This document shows, piece by piece, positions 6,728 through 7,806 of a stretch of DNA of 7,806 nucleotides (its first letter is position 1; each line of letters opens with the position of its first letter). Location: assembly GCA_964384825.1 (NCBI GenBank), contig CAYLMM010000085.1, positions 1 to 7,806 on the forward strand, given 5' to 3'. Under the pieces are notes generated by a model that did not search any database, was not told where the DNA came from, and was given only the letters and a program-made list of their open reading frames with translations. Both the position numbers and the translations under genes were made by a program. Origin of the DNA: CAYLMM01 sp964384825 (GTDB lineage: Bacteria > Krumholzibacteriota > Krumholzibacteriia > LZORAL124-64-63).

Positions 6728-7806
6728 ACGCCGCCCTGCACGCGTTGCGATGACCGCGCTGGCGCTGATCGCGGCGGCGGCGCTCGTGTCCGTCGCGGCG
6801 GCTGCGCCCGGCGACGGAATCGTGCTGACCCTGGACGACGCGGTATCGCTCGCCCAGCAGAACGACCAGATCCTGCAGCAGGCCGCCGAGGCCGTGCGCG
6901 GGGCCGAGGCCGGCGTGACCGGCGCGAATTCGGGCCGGCTGCCGCAGCTGAGCCTTAGCGGCCGGTACACGTCGAATCTGAAAAAGGGCGTGATGTTCCT
7001 GCCGCCGGACATGGCGGCGGGATTCGGCGGCCGGACATCGATCGAGATGGGACGCGACTACACGTTCCAGGGCGCCGCGACGTTGACCTTGAACCTGTGG
7101 ACCGCCGGCCGGCTGAGCGCCGCTACGGGGGCCGCGCGCGAGGCGCTGGCCGCGTCGCATTACGACCAGGCCCTGGTCGCGGACGCCGTCCGCTACCAGG
7201 CGACCGCCGCCTACATGGGCGTCCTGCTGGCCGAGCAGAACGTGGCCATCGCCGAGAAGGCCCTCGAGGAGACCGGCGAGGCCCGGCGCGTCGCGCAGGC
7301 CGGATACGACCAGGGAACGACCAGCCGCTTCGATCTGCTGCGCGCCGAGGTCGAGGTCGCCAATCGCGAGGCTCCGCTCGTCCAGGCCCGCAACGATCTG
7401 GACCAGAGCCTGTTGTCTCTGGCCCGGACATGCGGGCTGGAGCCCGGCGCGGCGATCACCCTGGCCGACACCCTGGCCGCGGTGCCGCGGCCCGAGGAAC
7501 TGGATCTGCTGATCGACCGCATGCGCGCGACCAGTCCCGAGATCAAGGCGATGCAGCGCCGGGTGGCGGCCGCGCGGCAGTCCCGCGCGCTGGCCAGGGC
7601 CGGCCGCGGTCCCACGATCCAGCTGATCGGCAACTACAACATCCAGGCCGAATGGGACGAGGACCTGGCGCCGGAATCGAAGGAGCGGGCGACCAGCGCG
7701 ACCGCGGCCCTGGCCTTCCAGATGCCCATTTTCGACGGGCTGCAGGCCAAGTCCGAGATCGAATCCGCGTCGGCCGATCTGAGGATCGCCGAACTGGAGC
7801 TCGACC
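6699..7806 (+). CDS. TolC-like outer-membrane efflux protein, partial (5' part)
   Basis: An open frame of 369 codons runs off the right edge without a stop. Residues 1 to ~35 form a Sec signal peptide with a long basic n-region (RHERRPAR) and an Ala/Leu-rich core ending in an AAA-type cleavage site. The rest fits the outer-membrane efflux protein (OEP/TolC) family. VLTLDDAVSLAQQN (42-55) is the standard family opening, LTLNLWTAGRLSAA (129-142) the first beta-hairpin return, a long coiled-coil helix pair follows (about 145-245), QAGYDQGTTSRFDLLRAE (200-217) is the typical G-x-x-s/t-x-x-d-l-l segment, and PIFDGLQAKSEIESA (343-357) starts the second repeat. TolC proteins form trimeric channels through the outer membrane for RND or ABC pumps or type I secretion. 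About a fifth to a quarter of the protein is probably missing. The periplasmic adaptor and pump should lie downstream. The 29-base overlap with tetR supports an operon. Confidence 0.9.
   Translation, partial: MPSITGQRHERRPARVAMTALALIAAAALVSVAAAAPGDGIVLTLDDAVSLAQQNDQILQQAAEAVRGAEAGVTGANSGRLPQLSLSGRYTSNLKKGVMFLPPDMAAGFGGRTSIEMGRDYTFQGAATLTLNLWTAGRLSAATGAAREALAASHYDQALVADAVRYQATAAYMGVLLAEQNVAIAEKALEETGEARRVAQAGYDQGTTSRFDLLRAEVEVANREAPLVQARNDLDQSLLSLARTCGLEPGAAITLADTLAAVPRPEELDLLIDRMRATSPEIKAMQRRVAAARQSRALARAGRGPTIQLIGNYNIQAEWDEDLAPESKERATSATAALAFQMPIFDGLQAKSEIESASADLRIAELELD

Overview
The window is GC-rich bacterial DNA, densely coded and mostly single-copy. It looks like the chromosome of a Gram-negative (diderm) bacterium, because it encodes a TolC-type outer-membrane efflux protein and Sec signal peptides. 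The high GC, the GTG starts of both TetR genes, the long ThrRS-like/uridine-kinase fusion and the orphan Cys-rich secreted protein would fit an uncultured lineage of the FCB or Krumholzibacteriota/Eisenbacteria kind, or a deltaproteobacterial group. That placement is a low-confidence guess. I saw no CRISPR array, transposase, tRNA or rRNA.

Layout. (1) Bases 1-114 are the last 37 codons of a monofunctional aspartate kinase on the + strand. (2) A strong hairpin at 142-185 separates it from a convergent nucleoside kinase (210-1871, - strand) of about 553 aa. (3) A 325-bp divergent intergenic region (1872-2196) holds both upstream regions. (4) 2197-2907 is a small secreted protein of unknown function, with 8 cysteines and an EF-hand-like acidic loop, followed by two tandem hairpins. 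(5) 3090-5113 is a two-gene operon of GAPDH paralogs joined by a TGATG stop/start overlap and closed by a very good intrinsic terminator (5146-5180). (6) 5260-5868 is a TetR-family regulator. (7) 5869-6067 is an AT-richer intergenic region with a clear TetR-style operator palindrome. (8) 6068-6727 is a second TetR regulator whose 3' end overlaps a TolC-like gene (6699 onward) that runs off the window, almost certainly the start of an efflux operon.

The most unusual item is the first GAPDH paralog, gap1. The fold and NAD-binding motif are intact and the general-base His is kept. However, the catalytic Cys aligns with Ser152, with a Cys appearing two residues later. The phosphate-site TTTG motif is replaced by NHSW, and the phosphate-site Arg is replaced by Asn. 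Gap2, translated from the same message, has every canonical residue. Gap1 is therefore probably not an ordinary phosphorylating GAPDH. It may be a regulatory or structural partner of Gap2, or an enzyme with a different substrate.

The two TetR proteins share a virtually identical recognition-helix region although their ligand domains differ. This suggests they may read the same operator, possibly the ATGAAT-N4-ATTCAT palindrome in front of the efflux operon.
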